From Sva-25 sp037385685 (GTDB lineage: Bacteria > Pseudomonadota > Gammaproteobacteria > Chromatiales > Chromatiaceae): a stretch of DNA of 64,000 nt. The DNA lies in contig JARRMW010000003.1 in NCBI GenBank assembly GCA_037385685.1, positions 27,092-91,091 on the forward strand, read 5' to 3'. This document shows positions 1 to 7,473 of the stretch, in pieces. Position 1 is the first letter of the stretch, and every line of letters starts with the position of its first letter. A model generated the notes under the pieces. The model ran no database searches. It worked only from the letters and a program-made list of their open reading frames with translations, and had not been told where the DNA came from. A program made the translations under genes and the position numbers.

Positions 1-835
1 GCTGCCAGAGTGCAAACGAGCGGCCGATGCCCGTCACGAATTGCATCGATTGAATGAAAGCGGCCGACAGAACCCCCACCGCCAGCCCAAGAAACAGCAC
101 AAGCGGCATGTGCGCCAGATTGGCCAGCTCCATTGTCGGGATATCAAAACCTGCCTCGTTACCAAACACAGCGATGGAGACAAGTGTGGCACTTGCCGCA
201 GCAAGGATCACCGGAATAAAACTCGCGATCGTGTACTCGAGCATGACGATCTCAAGTGCGAAGATCACACCGGCCAGTGGCGTATTGAAGGATGCGGCAA
301 TGCCCGCTGCCGTGCCGCAACCCACAAGTGTCCGGATACTGTTGTTTGGCAAACGCAGCCACTGACCGAGAAGACTGCCGCTGGACGCACCGAGATGCAC
401 GTGCGGTCCCTCGCGGCCGACCGAATAACCACCAATAATGGCTGCAGCCGCACCGAAGAACTGCAGCAGGAGTTCTCGCAGTCGCAGATGCCCCTGGTGA
501 TAAGCCATGCGCTCCATGACACGAGCGACACCAAGCACATGAATGCCCTTGCTTGCAAAGTGAAACAGCAGTATCAGGAAGAGTCCTGCGAGGATCGGCA
601 GGAGTGCGCGATACTGCCATGACAGTACCTCGTAATTTTCCGTATCCCCCGAGAGCAACATTGCGAGAACACCCTCGGCAAGCAGCCTGAAAGCGACAAT
701 CACGATGCCTGTCATGATTCCGGCGAGAATGCCGAGGAAAGCAAGCTGCGTAAGCGCATCGGGTCGCGCCAGCTTGAGCTGGAGCGACTCGAGCCTTCGC
801 GTTATCCAGTTGTCTCTGTCAGTCTTCCTCACCAC
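1..835 (-). CDS. ClC-family chloride channel/transporter (C-terminus cut by window edge)
   Basis: Polytopic membrane protein of the voltage-gated chloride channel (ClC) family, which moves Cl- across the inner membrane, often in exchange for H+. Translation of the minus strand stays open to base 1. It shows the signature GREGPHVHLGAS near residue 140, including the gating glutamate, followed by GCGTAAGIAASFNTPLAGV, the usual re-entrant segment. The first pore motif (GSGIP in classic members) is replaced by KGIHVLGVARVMERM, as in shorter bacterial subfamilies. The start is taken as the first of two tandem GTG codons (835 or 832), because an in-frame stop lies a few codons upstream and no ATG is available. 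The gene is the last of a leftward group after the TauE and DUF924 genes. The rest of the channel and any CBS domains lie outside the window. Confidence 0.85.
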   Translation of the reverse strand, partial: MVRKTDRDNWITRRLESLQLKLARPDALTQLAFLGILAGIMTGIVIVAFRLLAEGVLAMLLSGDTENYEVLSWQYRALLPILAGLFLILLFHFASKGIHVLGVARVMERMAYHQGHLRLRELLLQFFGAAAAIIGGYSVGREGPHVHLGASSGSLLGQWLRLPNNSIRTLVGCGTAAGIAASFNTPLAGVIFALEIVMLEYTIASFIPVILAAASATLVSIAVFGNEAGFDIPTMELANLAHMPLVLFLGLAVGVLSAAFIQSMQFVTGIGRSFALWQ

Positions 836-918
836 TGAAGCTACCTGCTGGCGATTCCTGCACTATGACTCTTGTACCCATCATACAACGAAGGCCAGAG
901 GGGCACAGGGTGAGGCAG

Positions 919-1485
919 TTAGCCCCGAAAGGCTTCCGGTGATGAGAGATAGGCCAGCTCCTCGGGCGTGCTGTCCCTGCCAAGGATACTGTTACGGTGC
1001 GGGAAACGCCCGAAGCGCCTGATCAGGTCGCGGTGATGCCTCGCAAAACGCAGATTATCCTCCAGACCGGCTGCCTCGAAGAGCTCTACCGACAACTCCT
1101 GGTGAGCAAGGGATTCACTGTGCATCAGTGGCATGTAGAGAAAGGCAACCTGTGAGCCGTGGAGCTCTCTGTCCTGTTTTTTCGTCACCGCTTCAAGAGC
1201 GACACCGACAGCAAGATGCTCAGTCGAAAAACTGTCCGGCTTGCCACGAAACATATTGAGCGGGAACTGGTCGAGTACAATCGTCAGCGCAAGACTTCCC
1301 TCGGCGGTGACTTTCCAGTGATCACATTCTCCGGTGGACGCACGGCTCCACAACACCGCATATTGCTTGCGTATCTGGCGATCGATCGAAGGCGTAGAGT
1401 TGAACCAGTGTTTCTCCATTTCCGGTGAAAACCAGAAATCGAGAATCTCGCGCGGCCCGGTCTCTCTTTTCATCTTCAGTGTCAT
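919..1485 (-). CDS. DUF924 family protein
   Basis: A 188-residue soluble protein of the DUF924 family (YqcI/YpfB-like helical-repeat fold, no established biochemical role). Diagnostic segments are EILDFWFSPEMEKHWFN at the N-terminus, LALTIVLDQFPLNMFRG in the middle and FARHHRDLIRRFGRFPHRN near the end, with the DQFPRN-like and RFPHRN signatures characteristic of the family. Length is normal for the family. The start codon lies 2 bases downstream of the TauE-like gene's stop, and that stop sits within a GGATAGGG ribosome-binding site, so the two are probably translationally coupled. An internal ATG at codon 5 is an alternative start. Confidence 0.85.
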   Translation of the reverse strand: MTLKMKRETGPREILDFWFSPEMEKHWFNSTPSIDRQIRKQYAVLWSRASTGECDHWKVTAEGSLALTIVLDQFPLNMFRGKPDSFSTEHLAVGVALEAVTKKQDRELHGSQVAFLYMPLMHSESLAHQELSVELFEAAGLEDNLRFARHHRDLIRRFGRFPHRNSILGRDSTPEELAYLSSPEAFRG

Positions 1486-1487
1486 CC

Positions 1488-2234
1488 CTATCCGGCAATC
1501 AACTTCAAGCCTATCAGAATCGTGACTGTTTCAAAGCCGCGTTTGATCCAGCGATTCCCCTTCGTAATTGCAAGGTGAGCACCTGCGTATCCACCGAGCA
1601 ATGATCCTGCCAGAAGCGCAGGAAGCCAGGACCACCTGATGTCGCCCAGGATACCCAGCGTCAAGGCGCCGGCCCCGTTCCAGAAAACACCTACAAGAAC
1701 CAGTGTGTAGGCGACAGCACGCTTGTAGTCGAGCCCGAACCAGCGAATGAGCCACAAGGTCACGAAGAGCCCTGTTCCCGATGTCAGGGAACCATTCAGC
1801 ACACCGATCAGGAAGAGGACCAGGCCGCCCGTGAAATAGCCACGTTTGTCACGATGCACGGGCGCATAGACCTGACCTAGCTCCTTGCGCCAGACGGAGT
1901 AGAGCCCGAGTGAGAGCGTCAGAACACCAAGCGAAATCCTGGCGATCCTGTCGGGAACCGCAAGAATCAGGCTCGCGCCGATAATGACACCAGGCAGGCC
2001 GCATACCAGTATAAAGATCACGAAATCCCGTTCCAGCCCGCCTTCGCGTAGATGTCTGACAGTCGCGCCAATACCGAGCGCGACAGTTGCAACCTTGTGT
2101 GTTGCCAGCGCGATCGCGAACGGCAGCCCCAGGAAAAGCAGCACCGGCAATTGCAGCAAACCTGCCCCGCCACCTGAAAAAGCGGAAAAGAGATTGGCCA
2201 CGAACGAAACGGCCAGGAGAATCAGCTGATCCAT
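1488..2234 (-). CDS. TauE/SafE (TSUP) family sulfite/anion exporter
   Basis: A 248-residue inner-membrane protein of the TSUP family, associated with export or uptake of sulfite, sulfoacetate and other sulfur or organic anions. It has about eight hydrophobic segments and the family's glycine-rich first repeat FVANLFSAFSGGGAGLLQLP, then a second repeat around GVLNGSLTSGTGLFVTLW. In a probable sulfur oxidizer a sulfur-anion role is plausible, but the sequence alone does not define the substrate. It is divergent from the DUF4124 gene across a 76-bp spacer and heads the leftward TauE-DUF924-ClC group. Confidence 0.85.
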   Translation of the reverse strand: MDQLILLAVSFVANLFSAFSGGGAGLLQLPVLLFLGLPFAIALATHKVATVALGIGATVRHLREGGLERDFVIFILVCGLPGVIIGASLILAVPDRIARISLGVLTLSLGLYSVWRKELGQVYAPVHRDKRGYFTGGLVLFLIGVLNGSLTSGTGLFVTLWLIRWFGLDYKRAVAYTLVLVGVFWNGAGALTLGILGDIRWSWLPALLAGSLLGGYAGAHLAITKGNRWIKRGFETVTILIGLKLIAG

Positions 2235-2251
2235 AAAATGGCACGCCGGGT

Positions 2252-2279
2252 TTGACTTGATGACGACAGATTGTAAACT
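2252..2279 (+). promoter_or_regulatory. sigma70-like promoter for the DUF4124 gene
   Basis: TTGACT (2252-2257) and TAAACT (2274-2279) are separated by 16 bases and sit about 30 bases before the ATG at 2311. This is a fair match to the housekeeping consensus. No clear Shine-Dalgarno precedes the ATG, so a short leader is expected. Confidence 0.45.
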
Positions 2280-2310
2280 GTAGTTATATGCACTTCAGGC
2301 ATTTATCACG

Positions 2311-3306
2311 ATGAAAGCAGTAATAACATTAACTTTGGCCCTTGTGCTGGCGAGCCCTGTCGCAGCAGAGATGTATCGATGGGTCGATGACCGTGGAAAT
2401 GTTTATTACACCGACAGGATTCCTCCTGACCGGATCAACACGGATCGTACCATCATCAACAAGCACGGGATCGAGGTTGAAACCATCTCACCGGATCGTC
2501 CTGAAGATATCGCACGGAAACAGCTGCAGGAGAAGCTTGCTTCAGCGAGACAGGAGTTACTGAAGCGCCGCGAATCCGAAGACAGCAATCTTCTGCAGCA
2601 ATATCGCAGTGAAGAAGAGATCATGGAGAAGCGCAAACAGCATGTCCGGACTTTCGATATCCAGATCCACGGTGTCGAGAGTAACATCAAGAGAATCAGG
2701 CACAAGCTCATTGCATTGCAGACAGAGATCGATGAGCGCCAGCAAAAGGGCATGAAGGCCGAGGAAGGCAAGCTACAGGTTCTCTCCCAGATGCATGAAA
2801 GAGTGACACGGGAGACAGAGCGGGTGCAGTCGCTCGAGGAGAGAAAACAGGAAGTTATCAAGGAATATATTGCTGACCTGCAGCGCTTCCGCTTCCTGAA
2901 ACAGGTTGGAAACGAGAACAGCAGCGGGATCCCGCCAGCAACAATGCTGCTGACAGCAGAGGATCTGCAACACTTCGAGACACTCTATCTCTGTCCGCCG
3001 GACCAGGATTGCGAAAGAGAGTGGCAGCAGGCTGCCACCTATCTTGCGAATGTATCAAGCACTCCGGTAACAACCAGAGAGCCGGATCTTCTACTGACGC
3101 GTGAACCCGATGGTGACGAGCAGATTGGCCTGCACCTGATCAGGTCACCCGCAGAAGCCAATCTCGGAACCTGGATCTTTCTTGATCTCAACTGCAGTGA
3201 TACGCGAAAGGGTTACATGTACTGCAAATCGGATCAGGCCAGGACAATTCGCGAGGGATTCAAGCAAAACATCCAGGAAAGCAAGAACATTGCATTGAAG
3301 CAGTGA
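2311..3306 (+). CDS. exported DUF4124 protein with long coiled coil
   Basis: A 331-residue protein with a signal peptide (MKAVITLTLALVLASPVAA) followed by the DUF4124 motif MYRWVDDRGNVYYTDRIPP, a small periplasmic module common in Gammaproteobacteria. Residues of roughly 65-200 are rich in Glu, Lys, Arg and Gln with heptad-like spacing and almost certainly form a coiled coil. The C-terminal 120 residues contain two Cys pairs (CPPDQDC, and CSDTRKGYMYC) that may form disulfides in the periplasm. The gene is monocistronic between a divergent exporter and a convergent MBL-fold gene. The exact role is unknown; a structural or envelope role is likely. Confidence 0.75.
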   Translation: MKAVITLTLALVLASPVAAEMYRWVDDRGNVYYTDRIPPDRINTDRTIINKHGIEVETISPDRPEDIARKQLQEKLASARQELLKRRESEDSNLLQQYRSEEEIMEKRKQHVRTFDIQIHGVESNIKRIRHKLIALQTEIDERQQKGMKAEEGKLQVLSQMHERVTRETERVQSLEERKQEVIKEYIADLQRFRFLKQVGNENSSGIPPATMLLTAEDLQHFETLYLCPPDQDCEREWQQAATYLANVSSTPVTTREPDLLLTREPDGDEQIGLHLIRSPAEANLGTWIFLDLNCSDTRKGYMYCKSDQARTIREGFKQNIQESKNIALKQ

Positions 3307-3331
3307 TCGCGGATCCCTGCCGGTCGCTCTT

Positions 3332-4273
3332 CTACTCAAACTCCAGTTCTGAATAGACTTTCTGGGCATTGCGCCCTTTGAGTGTCTCGTAATTCTCAAG
3401 GTAGGCAAAATCGTCCTGCCTTATTTCCGATATCTCGCTGATATCGCCACCCTCGTCGATAAAGTCGGCAACCCGTTCGCGCAGGGCGACCAGATAATCG
3501 TAGGAATCCTTCTTTGCTTTCTCCAGCGGAACCGGTGCACCGTGTCCAGGAATGACCACGTCAGGTTTCAACTTGGCCATGGCTTCAAAGACCTCAACCC
3601 AGCTCCTGCTGTTGGACTGCTCACCGATACCCAGCATGCGATCGACATAGACGATGTCGCCGGAAAAGACGACTTTCGCATCAGGAATCCAGACATAGCT
3701 GTCACCCGGCGTGTGTGCCTGCCCCTTATGAAAGATTTCAATTGTGGTGTCACCAAGCGTCAGTCTGTAGCTGTCGCTGAACAGAATATCGGCATATCGC
3801 GCCTCGGTCCCTGCAAAATTCTCGTCACCAATCAGGGCTGTCAACCGTAATACCTGGTCATTGAACCGCTGTTTATGATCCAGGGCCGCAGCCTCGCTGC
3901 TGATGATCTTCGCTCCCTCACGGCTGAAATAATCATTACCAAACCAGCGGTGGTCCTGCCCCCCGGTATTGATGACATACCTGATTGGCTTGTCACTGAT
4001 CGACTTGATGACCGCATGCAATGCCTCGGCGCCCTTTCTCGTACCACCGGAATCGATAAGGATCAGGCCTTCACTGGTAATAATGACACCAAAGGTCGCA
4101 TTGTTGCCGAGATTCTCCGGGGTTCTGTTGGTCAGCGGGCCGACGATTGCCCAGATATTGTCGCTCACCTTGACCGGGTTGAGACCCTGTGAGTCCTGCT
4201 GAACGTAACCTGAGTTCTCTGCCTGAACATTGCTAGTAACGAATGCGATGAGAAATGCGAACAGGAGCTTCAT
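3332..4273 (-). CDS. exported MBL-fold protein with incomplete HxHxDH metal motif
   Basis: A 313-residue periplasmic metallo-beta-lactamase-fold protein. The start is the ATG at 4273, which opens a clear signal peptide (MKLLFAFLIAFVTSNVQA); an upstream ATG would bury it. The fold is evident from FGVIITSEGLILIDSGG, then the metal-3 His in QAHTPGDSYVWIP, the bridging Asp in VVFSGDIVYVD and the last His in VIPGHGAP. The first metal motif, normally THxHxDH, reads VINTGGQDHRWFGN, so both His of HxH are absent while DH remains. A one-metal or altered active site is therefore expected. Related exported MBL proteins occur near quinoprotein and sulfur oxidation genes, but no such partner is adjacent. 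It converges on the DUF4124 gene and is probably transcribed alone. Confidence 0.8.
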   Translation of the reverse strand: MKLLFAFLIAFVTSNVQAENSGYVQQDSQGLNPVKVSDNIWAIVGPLTNRTPENLGNNATFGVIITSEGLILIDSGGTRKGAEALHAVIKSISDKPIRYVINTGGQDHRWFGNDYFSREGAKIISSEAAALDHKQRFNDQVLRLTALIGDENFAGTEARYADILFSDSYRLTLGDTTIEIFHKGQAHTPGDSYVWIPDAKVVFSGDIVYVDRMLGIGEQSNSRSWVEVFEAMAKLKPDVVIPGHGAPVPLEKAKKDSYDYLVALRERVADFIDEGGDISEISEIRQDDFAYLENYETLKGRNAQKVYSELEFE

Positions 4274-4347
4274 CAGTGTATACCTCGCCTGTGCAGAAGC
4301 GTTTCTTTTATGCCCCGCCAGGAGCGCCAACGAATGAGCTGACCTGA

Positions 4348-5520
4348 TCAGCGTTTTTTGCGGACGGCTTTTTTGGCGGGCGCCTTTTTGACGACCTTTT
4401 TCTTCGCAGTCTTTTTGGCAGGTACCTTTTTGACGACCTTTTTCTTCGCGGTCTTTTTGGCAGGTACCTTTTTGACGACCTTTTTCTTCGCGGTCTTTTT
4501 GGCAGGTACCTTTTTGACGACCTTTTTCTTCACGGTCTTTTTTGCGGGCGCCTTTTTGACGACCTTTTTCTTCACGGTCTTTTTGGCAGGTACCTTTTTG
4601 ACAACCTTTTTCTTCACGGTCTTTTTGGCGGGCGCCTTTTTGACAACCTTTTTCTTCACGGTCTTTTTGGCGGGCGCCTTTTTGACAACCTTCTTCGCAG
4701 TCTTTTTGGCGGGCGCCTTTTTGACGACCTTCTTCGCCACTTTCCGGCCAGTAACGCCGGAATCCGACTGTTTCCTGGAGGTGGTTGCGGCCCTGGCCCT
4801 GGTTTTCTTCTTACGCTTGCGGCCCTTGCGCTCTTCTTCAGGCGCTGCGTCATTGTCGGGCTCTGTCAGGGGAAGTCGTGGTGTTTTCGCGATGATCTCG
4901 ACAGCGATCTCCTCTGCCAGTGCCGTGTCGGCGAGCGTATCGATATAACGCAGGATTCCCTCATCCTCGTAGCGCTTGTGTAATTCTTCGGTATTGGCTT
5001 CACAGATCCGCAGGCGATTGGCAATGGTTTCTTCGTAATCCGGCGGGCGCCGGGCGATACGGCTGCCACAGACATCGCAGACCCCGTCGACCAGGGGAGG
5101 ACTGGAGTAGATATTGTATTCCATGCCACAACTGCCGCAGTGGAGTTGTCCGACCAGGCGTTCCATGATGTCGTCGTTGTGCACGCGTATGGAAAGAACA
5201 AGTTCGAGCGGCGCGCCGATGCGTCTCAGAAGCGTGCCGAGCATTTCGGCATGCGCAGACTCGCGCGGGAAATCCTCGAGAATGAAGCCCTCCTTTGCTG
5301 CCTCGAGAGGTTCCTTGAGTGCCGAGGTGACGAGTTCACCCGGAATTGGCGCACAGGCGAGAAGAAGTTCGCCGATAAGGCGTCCAAGTTCGGTTTCCTG
5401 GTTTGCCATTTCGCTGAGAATCTGGTGCAGATTCAGGACAGGAATGCCATACCTTTTCGATAATTTTGCTGCCAGGGCACTCTTCCCGCAGCCGGGGGGA
5501 CCAAGTAAAACGATGCGCAT
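4348..5520 (-). CDS. adenylate-kinase-like nucleotide kinase with H1-like repeat tail
   Basis: A 390-residue protein. Residues 1-215 resemble a zinc-LID adenylate kinase: P-loop GPPGCGKS (7-14), GFILEDFPRE (78-87), a four-Cys LID (Cys128, 131, 148, 151) and RPPDYEETIANRL. Several AMP-site signatures are altered: the usual TGDMxR is LHQILSEM, and the LID RADD is RPPD. It may therefore not be a standard Adk. From about residue 225 the chain becomes Lys-rich, ending in nine copies of a 13-15-residue unit of type VVKKxPAKKTxKKK, like bacterial H1 homologues (AlgP, HctB). The ATG at 5520 is preferred over an upstream GTG at 5598 because it begins MRIVLLGPPG exactly like the family, although its ribosome-binding site is weak. 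The tail predicts DNA or RNA binding. Confidence 0.75.
   Translation of the reverse strand: MRIVLLGPPGCGKSALAAKLSKRYGIPVLNLHQILSEMANQETELGRLIGELLLACAPIPGELVTSALKEPLEAAKEGFILEDFPRESAHAEMLGTLLRRIGAPLELVLSIRVHNDDIMERLVGQLHCGSCGMEYNIYSSPPLVDGVCDVCGSRIARRPPDYEETIANRLRICEANTEELHKRYEDEGILRYIDTLADTALAEEIAVEIIAKTPRLPLTEPDNDAAPEEERKGRKRKKKTRARAATTSRKQSDSGVTGRKVAKKVVKKAPAKKTAKKVVKKAPAKKTVKKKVVKKAPAKKTVKKKVVKKVPAKKTVKKKVVKKAPAKKTVKKKVVKKVPAKKTAKKKVVKKVPAKKTAKKKVVKKVPAKKTAKKKVVKKAPAKKAVRKKR
4351..4735. repeat. in-frame 42-bp tandem repeat coding Lys/Ala/Pro tail
   Basis: About nine head-to-tail copies of a 42-bp unit (the outermost ones slightly shorter or diverged), each coding VVKKAPAKKTVKKK or a close variant on the minus strand. 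Copies differ by synonymous changes and by A/V swaps at two positions, so this is a length-variable coding minisatellite under protein-level constraint and not a CRISPR array. Confidence 0.9.
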
Positions 5521-6093
5521 ATTCAGAGTCTCGGGAATCGGGCTTCCCTGTATAGTTATTTCTATGGCGGCATCCAATTTTTGGATTGCGCGCGCCACTC
5601 AGCCCTACTAACCTAATTTCATTTTTGCGACAAGTCAAATCCCATGAGGACTTTATGGCCTTGATCTTCGACATCAATGCCACTGAGAAGTGGCTGATCG
5701 AGCTGTCGCTCAATGATCGTTAAGGCGAGAAGATCGACTACCAGCTGGCAGATGCCGAAATCTGCCTGCAGCCCTCTGACGGGGAACTTTCGCGGCGCCC
5801 CCTTTCTTGACGGGAGAATGGACGGTTGCCATTTCACCATTTTCAAAACCGCTGACAAGAAGTATCGTGCGCAGTTTTTCTGAAGGGTCTACAGGCAGTA
5901 CAGGACCGGTGTCCGAGAATACGACGACCTCGCCGAACGTGCCGTCTCACTTCTGCAGCCACTGGTACGCCAGGCGGCTGCCGGGCCAGGTGACATCATA
6001 CCCGGGCACCGCCGGGAGTGCTCCGGCTGGCCGGACCGAGTAACCCGAACAATCCACGTCTATTCATAATCTTTTTTCGAGGAGAAAATCACG
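5521..6093. other. 573-bp intergenic stretch with decayed-gene remnants
   Basis: No intact gene is supported here. The stretch holds the leader of the kinase-like gene, a degraded open frame on the plus strand (5655-6061) and, at 6078-6083, the GAGGAG ribosome-binding site of the following phosphofructokinase. Confidence 0.6.
5655..6061 (+). pseudogene. possible decayed gene, function unknown
   Basis: An ATG with a good ribosome-binding site (GAGGA, six bases upstream) opens MALIFDINATEKWLIELSLN and meets a TAA at 5721. The same frame continues plausibly as GEKIDYQLADAEICLQPSDG. After a shift to another frame come APFLDGRMDGCHFTIFKTA and DKKYRAQFF, then a TGA, then REYDDLAERAVSLLQPLVRQ. Each fragment has protein-like composition, and together they look like one gene interrupted by at least one nonsense change and a frameshift. 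I do not recognise the family. The alternative is chance open frames in a spacer. Confidence 0.35.
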
Positions 6094-7350
6094 ATGAGTG
6101 CTAAAAACGCTTTTTATGCCCAGTCCGGAGGGGTCACGTCCGTCATCAATGCATCCGCCTGTGGTGTTATCGAGGCTGCACGCAAGCACCCGGACAAGAT
6201 CGGCAATGTCTACGCAGGACGCAATGGCATCATCGGTGCACTGACAGAAGAGCTGATCGACACGAGCCAGGAGTCTGATGAGGCTATTGCCGCGCTCAAA
6301 CACACACCATCCGGTGGTTTTGGATCCTGTCGTTTCAAACTCAAGAGCCTCGAAGACAACAAGCGCGAGTACGAGCGCCTGATCGAGATCTTCAAGGCAC
6401 ATGACATTGGCTATTTTTTCTACAACGGCGGTGGTGACTCCGCCGATACCTGCTTCAAGGTTTCCCAGCTTTCGGAGAAAATGGGTTTCCCGGTACAGGC
6501 GATCCATGTTCCGAAAACCGTTGACAACGACTTGCCAATCACTGACAACTGCCCGGGCTTCGGATCTGTTGCCAAATACATCGCTGTCTCTTCTCTCGAG
6601 GCCAGCTTCGATGTCCGTTCCATGGCTGCCACATCAACCAAGATCTTCGTTATCGAGGTCATGGGACGTCATGCCGGCTGGATCGCTGCGGCAGGCGGCC
6701 TGATCGAGGACTACGGCATTCCGGTTGTCGTGCTGTTTCCCGAAGTCGAGTTCGACAAGGAGAAGTTCCTTGCCAATGTTGAGGCCAAGGTCAAGGAGTA
6801 TGGCTATTGCACAATCGTCGTCTCCGAGGGTTGCCACTGGCCGGATGGCAAGTTTCTCGCCGAACAGGGTACGCGCGACGCATTCGGCCATGCCCAGCTT
6901 GGCGGCGCAGCGCCGGTTGTTGCGAACATGATCAAGGATGCGCTCGGCTACAAGTTCCACTGGGCGGTCGCCGACTACCTGCAGCGAGCCGCGCGTCACC
7001 TGGCCTCTGCATCGGATGTCGACCAGGCCTATGCGCTCGGTCAGGCAGCTGTTGAGAAAGCACTCGAGGGCAAGAACTCCATCATGCCGACCATCGTGCG
7101 CGAGTCATCAAAGCCGTACAAGTGGAGCATCGGGGAAGCCCCGCTTTCCGAGGTCGCGAACGTCGAGAAAATGATGCCGATGGAATTCATCACCGACGAC
7201 GGCTTCGGGATTACAGACGCCTGCAAGGAGTACCTCTACCCGCTGATCCAGGGCGAGTCCTATCCTCCCTATGACGAGAATGGCATGCCGGATTATGTCA
7301 CCCTGAAACTGGCAGCTGTCGAAAAGAAACTGCCGGCATTCGAGATCTGA
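6094..7350 (+). CDS. pfp: PPi-dependent 6-phosphofructokinase
   Basis: A 418-residue phosphofructokinase that interconverts fructose 6-phosphate and fructose 1,6-bisphosphate using pyrophosphate, working reversibly in glycolysis and gluconeogenesis. The N-terminal AQSGGVTSVINAS phosphate loop, GGGDSADT, the substrate motif PKTVDNDLPITD and MGRHAGWIA are all visible. The GGGDS and PKTVDND forms (instead of GGDGT and PGTIDND) are those of the PPi-using class. The start has a strong GAGGAG ribosome-binding site. It stands alone, ends at a strong hairpin and faces the convergent hyuA-like gene. A soluble pyrophosphatase gene lies at 48.5 kb, so cellular PPi is divided between the two. Confidence 0.93.
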   Translation: MSAKNAFYAQSGGVTSVINASACGVIEAARKHPDKIGNVYAGRNGIIGALTEELIDTSQESDEAIAALKHTPSGGFGSCRFKLKSLEDNKREYERLIEIFKAHDIGYFFYNGGGDSADTCFKVSQLSEKMGFPVQAIHVPKTVDNDLPITDNCPGFGSVAKYIAVSSLEASFDVRSMAATSTKIFVIEVMGRHAGWIAAAGGLIEDYGIPVVVLFPEVEFDKEKFLANVEAKVKEYGYCTIVVSEGCHWPDGKFLAEQGTRDAFGHAQLGGAAPVVANMIKDALGYKFHWAVADYLQRAARHLASASDVDQAYALGQAAVEKALEGKNSIMPTIVRESSKPYKWSIGEAPLSEVANVEKMMPMEFITDDGFGITDACKEYLYPLIQGESYPPYDENGMPDYVTLKLAAVEKKLPAFEI

Positions 7351-7376
7351 TGCATCTTCCGATGTCTCGATAGTGA

Positions 7377-7403
7377 AAAACGGGGCTGCAAGGCCCCGTT
7401 TTT
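7377..7403. terminator. bidirectional rho-independent terminator
   Basis: AACGGGGC-TGCAA-GGCCCCGTT stem-loop flanked by A-rich sequence on the left and a run of T on the right. It lies between the convergent phosphofructokinase and HyuA-like genes and reads as a terminator from both sides. Confidence 0.9.
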
Positions 7404-7473
7404 TATTGCCAGGGAATCACGATGAGAGCCGGGATCGCTTGCGGCGCCAGAAGAACCGATACTGCAGCGAGGC

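Noticed and set aside
4351..4735. Regular 42-bp repeats as a CRISPR array
   Set aside because: Units are contiguous without spacers and stay in frame with a protein.
4358..4948. Hydrophobic repetitive frame on the plus strand (FFAVFLAGTFLTTFF units)
   Set aside because: Antisense of the Lys/Ala/Pro repeat tail; the apparent membrane repeats are an artefact of the complementary strand.
5619..5858. 79-codon minus-strand frame upstream of the kinase-like gene
   Set aside because: No ribosome-binding site or known motif; overlaps the better supported plus-strand gene remnants.
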